Assembly (NCBI RefSeq): GCF_041358175.1
Contig: NZ_JBGKBE010000003.1
Location: forward strand, 236,747-300,746
Direction of reading: 5' to 3'
DNA from: Muriicola sp041358175
Lineage (GTDB): Bacteria > Bacteroidota > Bacteroidia > Flavobacteriales > Flavobacteriaceae
Length of the DNA: 64,000 nt
Shown: positions 1 through 9,008 of the stretch, one piece after another
How positions within the stretch are numbered: position 1 is the first letter of the stretch
How the letters are laid out: each line of letters begins with the position of its first letter
Made by a program: the position numbers and the translations under genes
The notes under the pieces: model-generated
Databases searched by the model: none
Told to the model about the DNA's origin: nothing
Seen by the model: the letters and a program-made list of their open reading frames with translations, nothing else

Positions 1-1875
1 AGCGTATTTTCAGAATTTGATATTAACTTGTTCAAATCTGGTAAACATTACCGACTATACGATAAGTTAGGTTCGCACCCCATGGAAGTCAACGGGGAAA
101 AAGGGACCTATTTTGCCGTATGGGCTCCAACGGCAAAATCCGTTTCGGTAGTAGGCGATTTTAATTATTGGCTCGAAGGCGACCATAAACTCAATGTTCG
201 CTGGGATGCCAGTGGCATTTGGGAAGGCTTTATCCCTGGGGTAAAACCTGGAACAAAGTATAAATATAAAATCCATTCTCACAACCAGGATATAAAGACT
301 GAGAAGGCTGATCCTTTCGCTCGTTATTCTGAACATCCTCCTAAAACGGCTTCCATTGTCTGGGATAAATCTTATAAGTGGAAAGATAAAAAGTGGATGG
401 AGACACGAAAGGAGAAAAACAGCCTTGATGCTCCCTATTCGGTCTATGAAGTACACCTGGGCTCCTGGAAAAAGAACGATAAGAACGAGTTTCTGACCTA
501 TGAGGAATTGTCAAAAGACTTGGTGGCCTATGTAAAGGAAATGAATTTTACCCACGTAGAATTTATGCCGGTAATGGAATATCCCTATGACCCATCCTGG
601 GGGTACCAGCTAACGGGCTATTTTGCACCAACTTCCAGATTTGGCGAACCTGAAGGGCTGAAAAAACTGATCGATGCGCTGCATCAGAATGGGATTGGGG
701 TTATACTCGACTGGGTTCCTTCCCATTTTCCGGAAGATGCACATGGCCTTGGCTTTTTTGACGGCTCCAGTCTTTATGAACACCCCGACAGGCGCAGGGG
801 GTATCACCCCGACTGGAAATCCCTGATTTTTAATTATGGCAGAAACGAAGTCAGAGCATTCTTAATCAGCAATGCTTTGTTCTGGTTAGACCAGTATCAC
901 GTAGATGGCCTGAGAGTTGATGCGGTTGCCTCTATGCTTTACCTTGATTACTCACGGGAAGAAGGCGAATGGGAACCCAATATTTACGGAAATAACGAAA
1001 ATCTGGAAGCAATTTCCCTTATCCGGGAGTTAAATGAAGAGGTCTATAAAAGCTTTGAAGGAGTACAAACCATAGCTGAGGAATCTACTTCTTTCTCGAT
1101 GGTATCGAGACCTGTAAGTATAGGTGGCCTTGGTTTTGGGATGAAATGGATGATGGGATGGATGCACGATTCCCTGGAGTATTTTAAAAAAGAACCGGTA
1201 TATAGAAGACATCATCAGAACGACCTTACTTTCAGTATGACGTATGCCTTTACGGAAAACTTTATGCTGCCTTTTTCCCATGACGAAGTCGTATACGGGA
1301 AACAATCCCTGTTGTATAAGATGCCCGGGGATGAGTGGCAGCGATTCGCCAACCTCAGACTGCTATTCGGATATATGTTTACCCACCCCGGGACCAATCT
1401 ATTATTCATGGGGGCGGAATTTGGTCAATCTTCCGAATGGAATTTCGAGCAAAGCCTGGATTGGCACTTATTACAATACGATTTCCACAAGGGGGTGCAG
1501 GAACTCGTTAAGGATCTCAATGCCTTCTACAAAGAGAATCCGGCACTTTTTGAAAAGCAATTTAGTTCTGAAGGCTTTCAGTGGATTGATTATGGAGACC
1601 ATGAAAACTCTGTACTGACCTACATGCGTAAAGGCCATAAGGAAGAAAATGATCTGGTAATTGCCTGTAACTTCACTCCGGTTCCAAGGGAAAAATACCG
1701 GATAGGAGTTCCCAGAGCCGGCCAGTTCAAGGAGGTATTTAATACCGATGCCAAGAAATATGGTGGAAGCGGATCTAAAAATACCATCAGAAAAACCTCT
1801 AAAAAACCCTGGCACGGTCAGAAACAGTCGATCGAAATTACAATTCCTCCCCTTGGGATGGTCGTTTTTCATTAA
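1..1875 (+). CDS. glgB: 1,4-alpha-glucan branching enzyme (5' end outside window)
   Basis: This enzyme makes alpha-1,6 branches in glycogen by cutting and moving alpha-1,4 glucan chains in the cytoplasm. The reading frame is open from base 1 and reads SVFSEFDINLFKSGKH before the first possible start (TTG at 28), so the gene begins upstream of the window and only a few residues are missing. A CBM48-like domain (codons about 20-110) precedes the GH13 barrel. The catalytic triad is visible: Asp at codon 307 (GLRVDAVAS), Glu at 360 (TIAEEST) and Asp at 428 (FSHDEVVYGK). The spacings of 53 and 68 residues equal those of E. coli GlgB (Asp405, Glu458, Asp526), while the extra E. coli N-terminal domain is absent. 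An all-beta C-terminal domain follows. The GH31 gene starts 99 bases downstream, which suggests a glucan-metabolism group. Confidence 0.97.
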   Translation, partial: SVFSEFDINLFKSGKHYRLYDKLGSHPMEVNGEKGTYFAVWAPTAKSVSVVGDFNYWLEGDHKLNVRWDASGIWEGFIPGVKPGTKYKYKIHSHNQDIKTEKADPFARYSEHPPKTASIVWDKSYKWKDKKWMETRKEKNSLDAPYSVYEVHLGSWKKNDKNEFLTYEELSKDLVAYVKEMNFTHVEFMPVMEYPYDPSWGYQLTGYFAPTSRFGEPEGLKKLIDALHQNGIGVILDWVPSHFPEDAHGLGFFDGSSLYEHPDRRRGYHPDWKSLIFNYGRNEVRAFLISNALFWLDQYHVDGLRVDAVASMLYLDYSREEGEWEPNIYGNNENLEAISLIRELNEEVYKSFEGVQTIAEESTSFSMVSRPVSIGGLGFGMKWMMGWMHDSLEYFKKEPVYRRHHQNDLTFSMTYAFTENFMLPFSHDEVVYGKQSLLYKMPGDEWQRFANLRLLFGYMFTHPGTNLLFMGAEFGQSSEWNFEQSLDWHLLQYDFHKGVQELVKDLNAFYKENPALFEKQFSSEGFQWIDYGDHENSVLTYMRKGHKEENDLVIACNFTPVPREKYRIGVPRAGQFKEVFNTDAKKYGGSGSKNTIRKTSKKPWHGQKQSIEITIPPLGMVVFH

Positions 1876-1974
1876 TAAGCCTTGCTATATCGTTGTAGTT
1901 TATAAATGATTATAAGATCATTTCAATATTAACCGGGAAAGTCTTTTTTTTGCCGATTGTTAAGATAACAACCT

Positions 1975-4374
1975 ATGATCACTAATACAGAGTTAGAATA
2001 TAAGGGGAATCTTTACCCCGACCAGATAGTTGATTTCAATCAAGATTCCGATAAGTTTTATTTTACAACCGATAATGGCGTTATTTTGGAAGTTACGGTT
2101 ATACGGAATAGTACTATCAGGTTCCGTTATGCCACGGATCATGTAATGGAACCCGATTTCTCCTATGCCATCAGTCCGGATGCTCCCAGAGGCTACAAAG
2201 ACCTGAAAGCAGAAGAAACCGATACAGAGTACCTGATCAGCACCGCTAAAGTAAAAATCCTGGTGGACAAGAAATCACTTAGGGTTCAGATCTCCGACCT
2301 CGAAGGGAATATTATCAATGAAGATGAACTAGGCTTTCACTACGAAGAGAATTATACCTATGGGGGTAATTCGGTTAAAATGAGTAAGATAACCCAATCA
2401 GGTGAGAGCTTCTACGGCATGGGGGACAAGGCCACGCATTTTAATTTAAAGGGTAAACGAGTTCACAATTGGGTTACCGACCAATACGCTTTTGGGAAAG
2501 ACCAGGATCCCTTGTACAAAGCTGTACCCTTCTACATTGGACTTCATCAAAACAAAGCGTACGGGATATTTTTCGACAATACATTTAAAACCCACTTCGA
2601 TTTTGCTCATGAAAGAAGGAATGTAACCAGCTTCTGGGCCGAAGGAGGGGAGATGAATTACTATTTCTTTTACGGGCCCGATATATCACGCGTAGTAAGA
2701 TCTTATACCGATCTTACGGGGACACCCGAGTTACCTCCTCTTTGGGCCCTGGGATACCACCAGTCTAAGTGGAGTTACTTTCCTGAAAGCAGGGTAAAGC
2801 AGATTGCCAGTAAGTTCCGGAAACTGAAAATTCCCTGTGATGCCATTTATCTCGATATTGATTATATGGATGGGTTCAGGTGTTTTACCTGGGATAAAAC
2901 AAAATTCCCCGATCCAAAAAGGATGATCAATGAACTGAACGAGGACGGTTTTAAAACTGTAGTCATGATTGATCCGGGCATTAAGGTTGACAGGGATTAC
3001 TGGGTGTATCAGGAGGCTATTAAAAACGACTATTTCTGTAAACGTGGCGACGGACCCCTGATGAGCGGGAAGGTCTGGCCCGGACAGTGTAATTTTCCGG
3101 ATTATACCAATCCCAAGGTAAGAGAATGGTGGGCAGGCCTGTATAAAGAGCTGATGTCCGAAGTGGGAGCCCATGCTGTGTGGAATGACATGAACGAACC
3201 CGCTGTGATGGAAGTGCCTACGAAAACGGCACCTTTGGATACTCGGCACGACTTTGATGGTCATCCCTGTAGTCACAGGAAAGCGCATAACATTTACGGG
3301 ATGCAAATGGTAAGGGCCACCTATGAAGGTGTTAAGAAATACGTTTATCCCAAGCGCCCATTTGTAATTACAAGGGCTGCCTATTCGGGTACTCAGAGAT
3401 TTGCATCTACCTGGACAGGAGATAATGTAGCCACCTGGGAACACCTCTGGATCGCCAATGTACAGGTGCAACGGATGTGTATGAGTGGGATGTCATTTGT
3501 AGGTACCGATATAGGGGGATTTGCCGAACAACCCAACGGGGAGCTATTCGCACGCTGGATTCAGCTGGGAATATTCCATCCGTTTTGCAGAGTTCACAGT
3601 AGCGGCGATCACGGAGATCAGGAACCCTGGTCTTTTGACAAGGAAGTCACCAATATCGTCAGGAAATTTATCGAACTCCGATACCAGTTATTGCCCTATC
3701 TCTACACTAGCTTTTATAAGTATTATAAGGATAGTGTTCCAATGATAAAACCATTGGTCTACCACGATCAGGAAGATCACCAGACACATTTCCGTACAGA
3801 CGAATTCATATTCGGAGATCAAATCCTTGTATGTCCTGTTCAGGAACCCAATGCCAAAGGGCGGCGGATGTATATCCCAAGAGGTAGATGGTTCAATTAC
3901 TGGACAAACGAAACCCTTGAAGGTGGATCTGAAAAATGGGTGGATGCCGATATTGACAAGATCCCGATCTTTATCAAAGAAGGGGCTATCATTCCAAAAT
4001 ACCCGGTTCAGCAATATGTTGGAGAGTTGACTATAGAAGAACTCCAACTCGATGTGTATTATATCAATGGCACTGAAAATTCAATGGTCTATGAGGATGC
4101 ACAGGACGGATACGACTATACCAAAGGGGAATACAGTCTGCGTAACTTTAAATTAACCGGAAAAGACAAAGAGCTTATATTACAACAGTTTAAGGATGGG
4201 AATTATATCACTTCCTATGAGACCTTTAAACTAAATCTTATGGGACTCCCCTTTAAAATTAAGTCGATTAAGCTTGATAACGAGACCATATCCCTGAAAG
4301 ACGTAAAAATGAATGGTGGTAATACCCTGCATGTGACCAAAGATTTTACGACACTGCATATAATGGGTAAGTGA
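1975..4374 (+). CDS. GH31 alpha-glucosidase
   Basis: An 799-residue glycoside hydrolase of family 31, which releases glucose (or a related sugar) from the non-reducing end of alpha-glucans with retention. The catalytic nucleophile lies in WNDMNEP (Asp405) and the acid/base in WTGDN (Asp483). The frame shows the N-terminal beta-sandwich (about 30-240), the TIM barrel (about 250-600) with GTDIGGF, and C-terminal beta domains. No signal peptide is seen, so a cytoplasmic enzyme acting on glycogen or maltodextrins is the simplest reading, in line with glgB just upstream. The start at 1975 is the only good ATG near the alignment start. The exact substrate (alpha-1,4, alpha-1,6 or xylosyl) cannot be told from the motifs; alpha-glucosidase is the default for this bacterial subgroup. 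Confidence 0.93.
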   Translation: MITNTELEYKGNLYPDQIVDFNQDSDKFYFTTDNGVILEVTVIRNSTIRFRYATDHVMEPDFSYAISPDAPRGYKDLKAEETDTEYLISTAKVKILVDKKSLRVQISDLEGNIINEDELGFHYEENYTYGGNSVKMSKITQSGESFYGMGDKATHFNLKGKRVHNWVTDQYAFGKDQDPLYKAVPFYIGLHQNKAYGIFFDNTFKTHFDFAHERRNVTSFWAEGGEMNYYFFYGPDISRVVRSYTDLTGTPELPPLWALGYHQSKWSYFPESRVKQIASKFRKLKIPCDAIYLDIDYMDGFRCFTWDKTKFPDPKRMINELNEDGFKTVVMIDPGIKVDRDYWVYQEAIKNDYFCKRGDGPLMSGKVWPGQCNFPDYTNPKVREWWAGLYKELMSEVGAHAVWNDMNEPAVMEVPTKTAPLDTRHDFDGHPCSHRKAHNIYGMQMVRATYEGVKKYVYPKRPFVITRAAYSGTQRFASTWTGDNVATWEHLWIANVQVQRMCMSGMSFVGTDIGGFAEQPNGELFARWIQLGIFHPFCRVHSSGDHGDQEPWSFDKEVTNIVRKFIELRYQLLPYLYTSFYKYYKDSVPMIKPLVYHDQEDHQTHFRTDEFIFGDQILVCPVQEPNAKGRRMYIPRGRWFNYWTNETLEGGSEKWVDADIDKIPIFIKEGAIIPKYPVQQYVGELTIEELQLDVYYINGTENSMVYEDAQDGYDYTKGEYSLRNFKLTGKDKELILQQFKDGNYITSYETFKLNLMGLPFKIKSIKLDNETISLKDVKMNGGNTLHVTKDFTTLHIMGK

Positions 4375-4406
4375 TTTTTTGTAAATTCCACCCAAAGAAT
4401 TTAAAA

Positions 4407-5219
4407 ATGAAAAGGAAGATATACCTCATAGTTTTCGTGTTTCTAGGAATAGTGGGATGCAAGACCAATCCTTTCACCGGGAAGAGCACCTTAAACTTCT
4501 ATCAGAACAATTCAATTTTCCCTACGGCCTTTGCCCAATACGATCAGTTTCTAAAGGAGAACAAGGTAGTTGAAGGGACCAGTGAGGCCAAAACAATTAC
4601 AACTGTGGGGCAACGAATTGCCAAGGCCGCAGAACGCTGGCTTACTGCTAATGGGTATCCGGGGTATCTCCAAGACTACCAATGGGAATATAATCTGGTA
4701 CAGAATGAGATGGTCAATGCCTGGTGTATGCCTGGAGGTAAAATTGTTTTTTATACGGGTATTTTACCGATTTGTCAGGATGAGACCGGAATCGCGGTCG
4801 TTATGGGGCACGAAGTTGCTCATGCCCTGGCAGACCACGGAGCTCAGAGGATGAGTGCAGGGATGATACAAGCGGGAATTGCTGTTGCGGGGAACATCGC
4901 CATAGACGATCCACAAAAACGGAATATCTTCAATCAAGCGTATGGTATTGGCTCTACAGTGGGGGTCATGCTTCCTTTCAGCCGGAGTCATGAAACAGAG
5001 GCAGACCGAATAGGATTACAAATCATGGCAATCGCTGGTTACAATCCGGATGAGGCTGCGGAATTATGGAAACGGATGAAGGCGAATTCGGGCGGACAGG
5101 CACCTCCGGAATTTCTAAGTACCCATCCCTCCAATGATACTCGTATCAACAACCTTACTAACTGGGCACCTCTGGCCAAAGAAGAAGCCAGAAAATACGG
5201 TGTAACCAGCTTTCAATAG
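4407..5219 (+). CDS. M48 family metalloprotease, lipoprotein
   Basis: A zinc metalloprotease of the M48 (BepA/LoiP-like) family, likely acting in envelope protein quality control. The open frame extends to an ATG at 4371 inside the end of the GH31 gene, but the ATG at 4407 gives a proper lipoprotein signal (MKRKIYLIVFVFLGIVGC, lipid-modified Cys18), so I start there (270 residues). Zinc ligands are His135 and His139 in HEVAH and Glu196 in ETEAD, the ExxxD motif of the family. No TPR repeats follow, unlike BepA, so it is closer to LoiP in layout. It lies 32 bases after the GH31 stop and is probably co-transcribed. Attachment to the periplasmic side of a membrane is inferred from the lipobox; which membrane is not clear. 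Confidence 0.93.
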   Translation: MKRKIYLIVFVFLGIVGCKTNPFTGKSTLNFYQNNSIFPTAFAQYDQFLKENKVVEGTSEAKTITTVGQRIAKAAERWLTANGYPGYLQDYQWEYNLVQNEMVNAWCMPGGKIVFYTGILPICQDETGIAVVMGHEVAHALADHGAQRMSAGMIQAGIAVAGNIAIDDPQKRNIFNQAYGIGSTVGVMLPFSRSHETEADRIGLQIMAIAGYNPDEAAELWKRMKANSGGQAPPEFLSTHPSNDTRINNLTNWAPLAKEEARKYGVTSFQ

Positions 5220-5232
5220 GGTATTACAGTCG

Positions 5233-5253
5233 TCCTGTAAACTTTATACAGGA
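5233..5253. other. Perfect 7-bp hairpin after the M48 gene
   Basis: The arms TCCTGTA and TACAGGA enclose a 7-base loop, directly after the protease stop. There is no T-run on the plus side, so it is not a good intrinsic terminator. It could protect the 3' end of the mRNA or be chance. Confidence 0.3.
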
Positions 5254-5287
5254 ATCGCTAATGCCTTAATGATCTTATACAGATACT

Positions 5288-6607
5288 ATGGCCCGGACGA
5301 TCCTTTTAAAAGGGAATAAAAAACTACTCAATGCCTGGGCTTTTTACGACTGGGCGAATTCGGTCTATAGCCTTGTAATTGCCTCTGCGATATTCCCCAT
5401 TTATTACGGCCAGTTATTCCGGATTGCGGGGATTGAAAAGATCAGCATTTTTGGCGGGGAAATCGCCAGAGCTCCTTTGATCAGTTATACTACTTCCCTG
5501 GCCTTTGTTTGTATCGCGATTATTACTCCTTTCATCTCTGGAATCGCCGATTATCTGGGGAATAAAAAAGTCTTTATGCAATTTTTCTGCTATATGGGAG
5601 GAATTGCCTGTATTGGCCTGTATTGGTTCTCCCTGGAACACATTGAGGCCGGTCTTATTTGCTATTTCTTTGGCCTGGTAGGATTTTGGGTAAGTTTTGC
5701 AATCAACAACTCCTACCTGCCCGATATTGCCTATCCCGAACAACAGGACAGAATCAGTGCAAAGGGATTTTCTCTGGGGTATATAGGGAGTGTAATCCTC
5801 TTATTATTGAACCTTGCCATGGTGATGAAGCCAGCCACTTTTGGAATTCAGGGTGAGGGTGGAGAACTACTCGCCATGCGCTACTCCTTTGCTTCTGTAG
5901 GCATTTGGTGGATACTTTTCAGTCAGTATACCTTTTATCATCTGCCAAAAGGCAACAAAAGGAGCGGTCCCCGAAAGCGTATTATTTTAAATGGGTTCAG
6001 AGAACTCAGGGGCGTTTGGCAACAGTTGGGCGGGGAACGAAAATTAAAGCGTTACCTCGGGGCTTTTTTTGTATATAGTATGGCCGTACAAACGGTAATG
6101 CTTATTGCCGCTTATTTTGGGGAGGAAGAAGTAAACTGGGGCACGGATGAGGAGCGGACTATAGGACTTATCGTTAGTATTCTTGTGATTCAGCTGGTTG
6201 CGGTAATAGGAGCCACCCTTACTGCCAGGGCTTCAGAATTATTTGGAAACATTAAAACACTTGTGGTGGTCAATATCCTTTGGGTAGGAATATGTATTTA
6301 TGCTTACTATGTGAGCAGTCCGACGGAGTTTTATATTGCTGCTGGCTGCGTGGGAGTAGTTATGGGAGGGATTCAGGCCCTGTCGAGATCAACCTATTCA
6401 AAATTTCTTCCTGATACCAAGGATACGGCGTCATTCTTCAGTTTTTATGATGTCTCAGAGAAAATAGGAATCATTATCGGCACCTTCCTCTACGGAATGG
6501 TAGCACAGTTCACGGGAAGTATGCGTAACGCGACCATCTTTTTAGGTTTATTCTTTATTCTTGGGGCATTTCTTCTCCTTAGGGTAAATAAAAAAGCCCC
6601 TGATTAA
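5288..6607 (+). CDS. MFS transporter of the UMF1 (Atg22-like) family
   Basis: A 439-residue integral membrane protein with about 12 hydrophobic segments. The N-terminus (NAWAFYDWANSVYSLVIASA) is the hallmark of the UMF1 family, related to the yeast vacuolar amino acid effluxer Atg22. A second-half signature is seen at GGIQALSRSTYSKFLPDTKDT. Members are predicted effluxers at the inner membrane; the substrate is not known, and amino acids or small peptides are only a guess from the eukaryotic relatives. The TAA stop lies in the loop of the downstream terminator hairpin. No other gene of the same direction is nearby, so it is probably a single-gene unit or the tail of the upstream group. Confidence 0.9.
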   Translation: MARTILLKGNKKLLNAWAFYDWANSVYSLVIASAIFPIYYGQLFRIAGIEKISIFGGEIARAPLISYTTSLAFVCIAIITPFISGIADYLGNKKVFMQFFCYMGGIACIGLYWFSLEHIEAGLICYFFGLVGFWVSFAINNSYLPDIAYPEQQDRISAKGFSLGYIGSVILLLLNLAMVMKPATFGIQGEGGELLAMRYSFASVGIWWILFSQYTFYHLPKGNKRSGPRKRIILNGFRELRGVWQQLGGERKLKRYLGAFFVYSMAVQTVMLIAAYFGEEEVNWGTDEERTIGLIVSILVIQLVAVIGATLTARASELFGNIKTLVVVNILWVGICIYAYYVSSPTEFYIAAGCVGVVMGGIQALSRSTYSKFLPDTKDTASFFSFYDVSEKIGIIIGTFLYGMVAQFTGSMRNATIFLGLFFILGAFLLLRVNKKAPD

Positions 6608-6617
6608 AGGGGCCTTT
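6591..6617. terminator. Bidirectional intrinsic terminator
   Basis: Stem GCCCC (6596-6600) pairs with GGGGC (6609-6613), with A-rich and T-rich flanks, so it has a T-run in both directions (CTTT on plus, CTTTTTT on minus). It separates the convergent transporter gene and the minus-strand DUF2807 gene. The loop contains the TAA stop codon of the transporter. Confidence 0.8.
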
Positions 6618-6642
6618 CATTAAGTTATTTTTGGTTGGGTGT

Positions 6643-7371
6643 TTATCCTTTCGAAATATCCCCGGATCCGGATGTTTTACTGTCTATTTTCTCGGGATTT
6701 CCGCGATAGGAAATATCACCCGATCCCGAAACCCTGGCTTTGAGCGATTGATTGGCCGTCACCCTGATGTTTGCAGAACCAGAAACTGTTGCACTTACGT
6801 GATTGGCATCTAACTCATAGGCCTGTACATCCCCGGAACCCGAAATCCGTACTTCCATAGTATCAGTATTGCCACTCAGATCCATATCGCCTGACCCTGA
6901 TACGGTAACCTCAAGATTGTCAACCTCCACTTCAATTTCCATATCCCCTGAACCAGACATTCTTGTGCTAAAGTCGGTTCCCTTTAACACAGTTTTTCCT
7001 TCGAGATCTCCCGACCCGGACATACTCAGGGAGCTGATCTCTTCAACAGGGATAGTCACGGAGATACCTCCCGACTTCCAGGAAGAGGGCTGAAGGTTGA
7101 TTCCTTTTTCAACTTTTACAACCAATTTTCCATCTTTTACTTCAGTGATGATGTATTCCAGGAGGTTCTCTTCTCCTTTCAGACTTACAGAACCTTCTTT
7201 TCCTGAGACGAGTACAACATCAAACCAACCACCTACTGAGACACCGTCATAGTCTCCTGTGATACGTTCAATTGTGACTACCTCTCCGTTCCCTTTTACT
7301 TTCTTACCCCACTGTGCACAGGACATGTTTGCTACGATAAGGAAGATGCTAAGAATTCCTACTTTTTTCAT
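6643..7371 (-). CDS. DUF2807 (head GIN domain) exported repeat protein
   Basis: A 242-residue exported protein of the 'putative auto-transporter adhesin, head GIN' family (DUF2807). The signal peptide MKKVGILSIFLIVANMSCA is clear; Cys18 might be lipidated, but the residues before it fit a lipobox poorly. From about residue 110 to the end the motif SGSGD (once SGSAN) recurs seven times at intervals of roughly 15-22 residues, which is the pattern of a right-handed beta-helix. The function of the family is unknown; adhesion is only the name. It is the last gene of an ECF sigma / anti-sigma operon, 16 bases after the related repeat protein, so it is probably regulated by, or reports to, that sigma system. 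Confidence 0.85.
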   Translation of the reverse strand: MKKVGILSIFLIVANMSCAQWGKKVKGNGEVVTIERITGDYDGVSVGGWFDVVLVSGKEGSVSLKGEENLLEYIITEVKDGKLVVKVEKGINLQPSSWKSGGISVTIPVEEISSLSMSGSGDLEGKTVLKGTDFSTRMSGSGDMEIEVEVDNLEVTVSGSGDMDLSGNTDTMEVRISGSGDVQAYELDANHVSATVSGSANIRVTANQSLKARVSGSGDISYRGNPEKIDSKTSGSGDISKG

Positions 7372-7387
7372 TTTTTGTGTTTTTATA

Positions 7388-8479
7388 TTATCTTTTTATT
7401 AATGCTACACTCCCGTATTCACTGGTAATAGAAATCAGGTTTCCGCTGTTAGCCTTCCCGTAATATCCCTTGTAGTAGCGGTCACTTCCTTTTTCTCTGC
7501 TGATGGAAATTTCCAGATCTTCCTTCCCGCTAAAACCCGAGTATTCGGTAGTGATCTCAAAATCGAAGTTGTAATTGGCATTATAGCCTATCTTAATTCC
7601 TGTATAATCGGTTCTTAATTGAACATTCCCGGCATCAGCGGCCATTTCTTCAATTTTAATTCCCCCGTAATCTGCATTGATATCCACATTACCGTGAACT
7701 TTGCCCAGCTGAACATTGACATAATCTCCATTCCCCATGACATTACCTACACTTCCTACTTCAAAGCTTCCATAATCATTAGAATATTGCAAATTCCCCA
7801 TTTCCCCGATATTCGCGTTCGTATAATCTGCGCTGATCAAGAGATCTCCTGCCTTTTCCAGGGTAAAACCAGAGTAGTCGGCACTAATCTTTCCACTATT
7901 CATATAGCCTATAAACGACTTTGATGTATAATCAAAACTCAGGTCATTGTTCCGTCCCCTCAATTCTCCGATCTGTAACCTGCCGTAGTCACAACTGATC
8001 TTGGCATACCCGTCAATCCGGTCGAGAGTGATGTTACCATAATCGTTACTCAGATGAATGCTGTTCTTTACGGGAAGTTTGATAGTATAGTCGATTTGCA
8101 TACTAACCTGATCTTTCTTTCCCCATTTCCAGTTCCAGCCTTTATCCTTGTTAAAGATAGTTTTTGCAGAAACCATATTCTGACTGGCATCGAATTCCAC
8201 CCTGATTTCATCTAGTTTTTCCTGCACCTTTTCTTCGTCGTTACCGTTGGTTTTGATCACGACATCGATCACGATGCGATTTTCATTCCAGGAAGCCAGG
8301 GAAATATTTCCATAACTATTTGACACTTTGAGTACTGCATCTGCATTGACAGAATACTCTTTTTTGATAGTCTTTTCTTTGGTGTATTTACCCTTCATCG
8401 GGTCACCGTGCGCACTTGTGAGCAGGGGTATGGCACATAAGAAAAGAAATAACTTCTTAGATAGTAAAGTTTTCATCAT
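7388..8479 (-). CDS. Exported DUF4097-like repeat protein
   Basis: A 363-residue exported protein with a signal peptide (MMKTLLSKKLFLFLCAIPLLTSAHG). After about residue 45 it carries repeats built around an aromatic pair, for example SYGNISLAS, DYGNITLDR, DYGRLQIGE, DYSGFTLEK, DYTNANIGE, DYGSFEVGS and EYGSVALIK, at about 16-25 residue steps. This predicts a beta-solenoid like those of DUF4097/DUF2807 proteins. It overlaps the end of the anti-sigma gene by 23 bases, so translation of the two is probably coupled. Its role is unknown; a surface or periplasmic scaffold is a fair guess. Either of two adjacent ATG codons (8479 or 8476) could be the start. Confidence 0.8.
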   Translation of the reverse strand: MMKTLLSKKLFLFLCAIPLLTSAHGDPMKGKYTKEKTIKKEYSVNADAVLKVSNSYGNISLASWNENRIVIDVVIKTNGNDEEKVQEKLDEIRVEFDASQNMVSAKTIFNKDKGWNWKWGKKDQVSMQIDYTIKLPVKNSIHLSNDYGNITLDRIDGYAKISCDYGRLQIGELRGRNNDLSFDYTSKSFIGYMNSGKISADYSGFTLEKAGDLLISADYTNANIGEMGNLQYSNDYGSFEVGSVGNVMGNGDYVNVQLGKVHGNVDINADYGGIKIEEMAADAGNVQLRTDYTGIKIGYNANYNFDFEITTEYSGFSGKEDLEISISREKGSDRYYKGYYGKANSGNLISITSEYGSVALIKR

Positions 8480-9008
8480 TTTGTTCTTTAAGATTTTTAA
8501 CGGTTTCTACTTTTTGCATTACATCCTCCAAAAGATCTATACGCATTTGAAAATTCTGAACCATCGCACTGAGGATAATCTTGTAATCACCTCCTTGGAG
8601 TAGATCGGTTCTCATTTGGTTGTAATCTGCCTCCAGATAGGCCAGTTGGTCCATTGCATCCGCAACGAGTTTTTTAGCTTCAGGCGTTTCTTCTTTCTGA
8701 AGAAGGCTGAGTTGCTCCTGGATCACTCCTGCGAAATAAACTTCTGTATTGGTTACTTCAGGGGCGATATCTGCCATCGTGGCCTCAGGAGTAAGAACCT
8801 GAGAGAAATTACCCAGAAATAAGCCGAACATCAATAGGATAGAGGCAGCTATAGCAAGGGGTTTCCACCAGGATACACCGCCTGTTTTCTTCCTACTTTC
8901 CGAATTTAACTTATCCAGGAACCGGGCATGATGCCCCGCCATAGGTTCTTCCTTGTCCAGTTCCGGAACAATTTTTTTAAATATGCTTTCTATATCGTGA
9001 TCTTTCAT
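8457..9008 (-). CDS. Membrane-anchored anti-sigma factor-like protein
   Basis: A 183-residue protein beginning MKDHDIESIFKKIV. I chose the ATG at 9008 because it overlaps the sigma factor stop in the classic ATGA arrangement; the open frame runs further up only because it lies inside the sigma gene. Residues 1-45 are charged and would be cytosolic, residues about 48-67 (WWKPLAIAASILLMFGLFLG) form one transmembrane helix, and the rest is a periplasmic, largely helical domain with coiled-coil character (about 90-175). No zinc HCC motif is seen, so it is not a ZAS-type anti-sigma. The anti-sigma role is inferred from position and topology. Confidence 0.75.
   Translation of the reverse strand: MKDHDIESIFKKIVPELDKEEPMAGHHARFLDKLNSESRKKTGGVSWWKPLAIAASILLMFGLFLGNFSQVLTPEATMADIAPEVTNTEVYFAGVIQEQLSLLQKEETPEAKKLVADAMDQLAYLEADYNQMRTDLLQGGDYKIILSAMVQNFQMRIDLLEDVMQKVETVKNLKEQNDENFTI

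Noticed and set aside
2731..3471. A 246-codon open frame antisense to the GH31 gene
   Set aside because: It lies wholly inside a well-supported gene with all its catalytic motifs; the antisense product has no recognisable domain, and such frames arise from codon bias.
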